Source: Lachnospiraceae bacterium UBA7480
GTDB lineage: Bacteria; Bacillota; Clostridia; Lachnospirales; Lachnospiraceae
DNA: 7,180 bases
Reading direction: 5' to 3'
Assembly: GCA_002479655.1 (NCBI GenBank)
Contig: DLOQ01000071.1
Span: 932-8,111, forward strand
The translations under genes were made by a program, and so were the position numbers. Of this stretch, positions 7,016 to 7,180 are shown piece after piece; position 1 is the first letter of the stretch, and each line of letters starts with the position of its first letter. The notes below the pieces were generated by a model. The model was not told where the DNA came from, did no database searches, and was given only the letters and a program-made list of their open reading frames with translations.

Positions 7016-7180
7016 TCATTTCTTACAGGATGGTATGATCTCCGAAAGATTATCCTGCAGTTTCGCCGCAACGTCCGGTTTGTTCATCGTATAAATATGG
7101 ATCGCATTGATCCCATTTGCCAGAAGATCTATGATCTGGTCTGTGGCATAAGCGATCCCTGCCTGCTTCATGGCTGCCGG
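7016..7180 (-). CDS. metF: 5,10-methylenetetrahydrofolate reductase, C-terminal 54 residues, cut by window edge
   Basis: The minus strand is open from the right edge to a TGA at 7018-7016. The visible part contains AGIAYATDQIIDLLANGINA, then IHIYTMNKPDVAAKL, and ends IIPSCKK. This resembles the end of MetF: a GI.YA..QI..LL..G..GIH.YTMN pattern in which the last strand and helix of the FAD-binding TIM barrel place the conserved H.YT.N segment. MetF reduces 5,10-methylene-THF to 5-methyl-THF, the methyl donor for MetH. It is the first gene seen on the transcript, and its promoter must lie outside the window. A reactivation-domain gene starting 30 bp downstream and metH at the other end agree with the call. 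Only the C-terminus is available, so flavin and folate contacts cannot be checked. Confidence 0.82.
   Translation of the reverse strand, partial: PAAMKQAGIAYATDQIIDLLANGINAIHIYTMNKPDVAAKLQDNLSEIIPSCKK

Overview
The window looks like a chromosomal segment from a Gram-positive anaerobe of the Clostridia, most likely a Lachnospiraceae-type gut bacterium. This is inferred from protein style, strong GGAGG-type ribosome binding sites, moderate base composition and the split cobalamin methionine synthase. No rRNA or taxonomic marker is present, so the family-level placement is tentative. All five genes lie on the minus strand, so transcription runs from right to left.

Layout in transcription order: (1) 7180-7016, the last 54 residues of metF (5,10-methylenetetrahydrofolate reductase), entering from the right edge. 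(2) 6985-6308, a free-standing methionine synthase reactivation domain. (3) 6290-2751, a 1179-residue J-like/TPR protein whose degenerate N-terminal J-domain reads N-P-E where classical J-domains have H-P-D. (4) 2750-2520, a 231-bp gap almost filled by a 142-bp imperfect palindrome with a terminator-like core. (5) 2519-831, an HscC-type Hsp70. (6) 829-1, the N-terminal 276 residues of metH (cobalamin-dependent methionine synthase, homocysteine-binding module), running off the left edge.

How the genes fit together: MetF makes 5-methyl-THF. MetH uses it to methylate homocysteine through cobalamin. The separate reactivation domain is expected to return inactivated cob(II)alamin enzyme to methylcobalamin with reductant and SAM. 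Between these methionine genes sits a specialised Hsp70 and its probable J-like/TPR partner, with gaps of 17 bp (reactivation domain to J-TPR) and 1 bp (hscC to metH). The hscC C-terminal codons supply the ribosome binding site of metH. The most interesting idea here is that this chaperone pair serves the split, metal- and corrinoid-containing methionine synthase. That is an inference from gene order only. Other points of interest are the large palindrome, the loss of the J-domain histidine and a cysteine cluster at the C-terminus of the TPR protein.

No tRNA, rRNA, CRISPR array, insertion sequence or phage gene was seen. The only stretch without a gene that is longer than about 50 bases is the palindrome-bearing gap.
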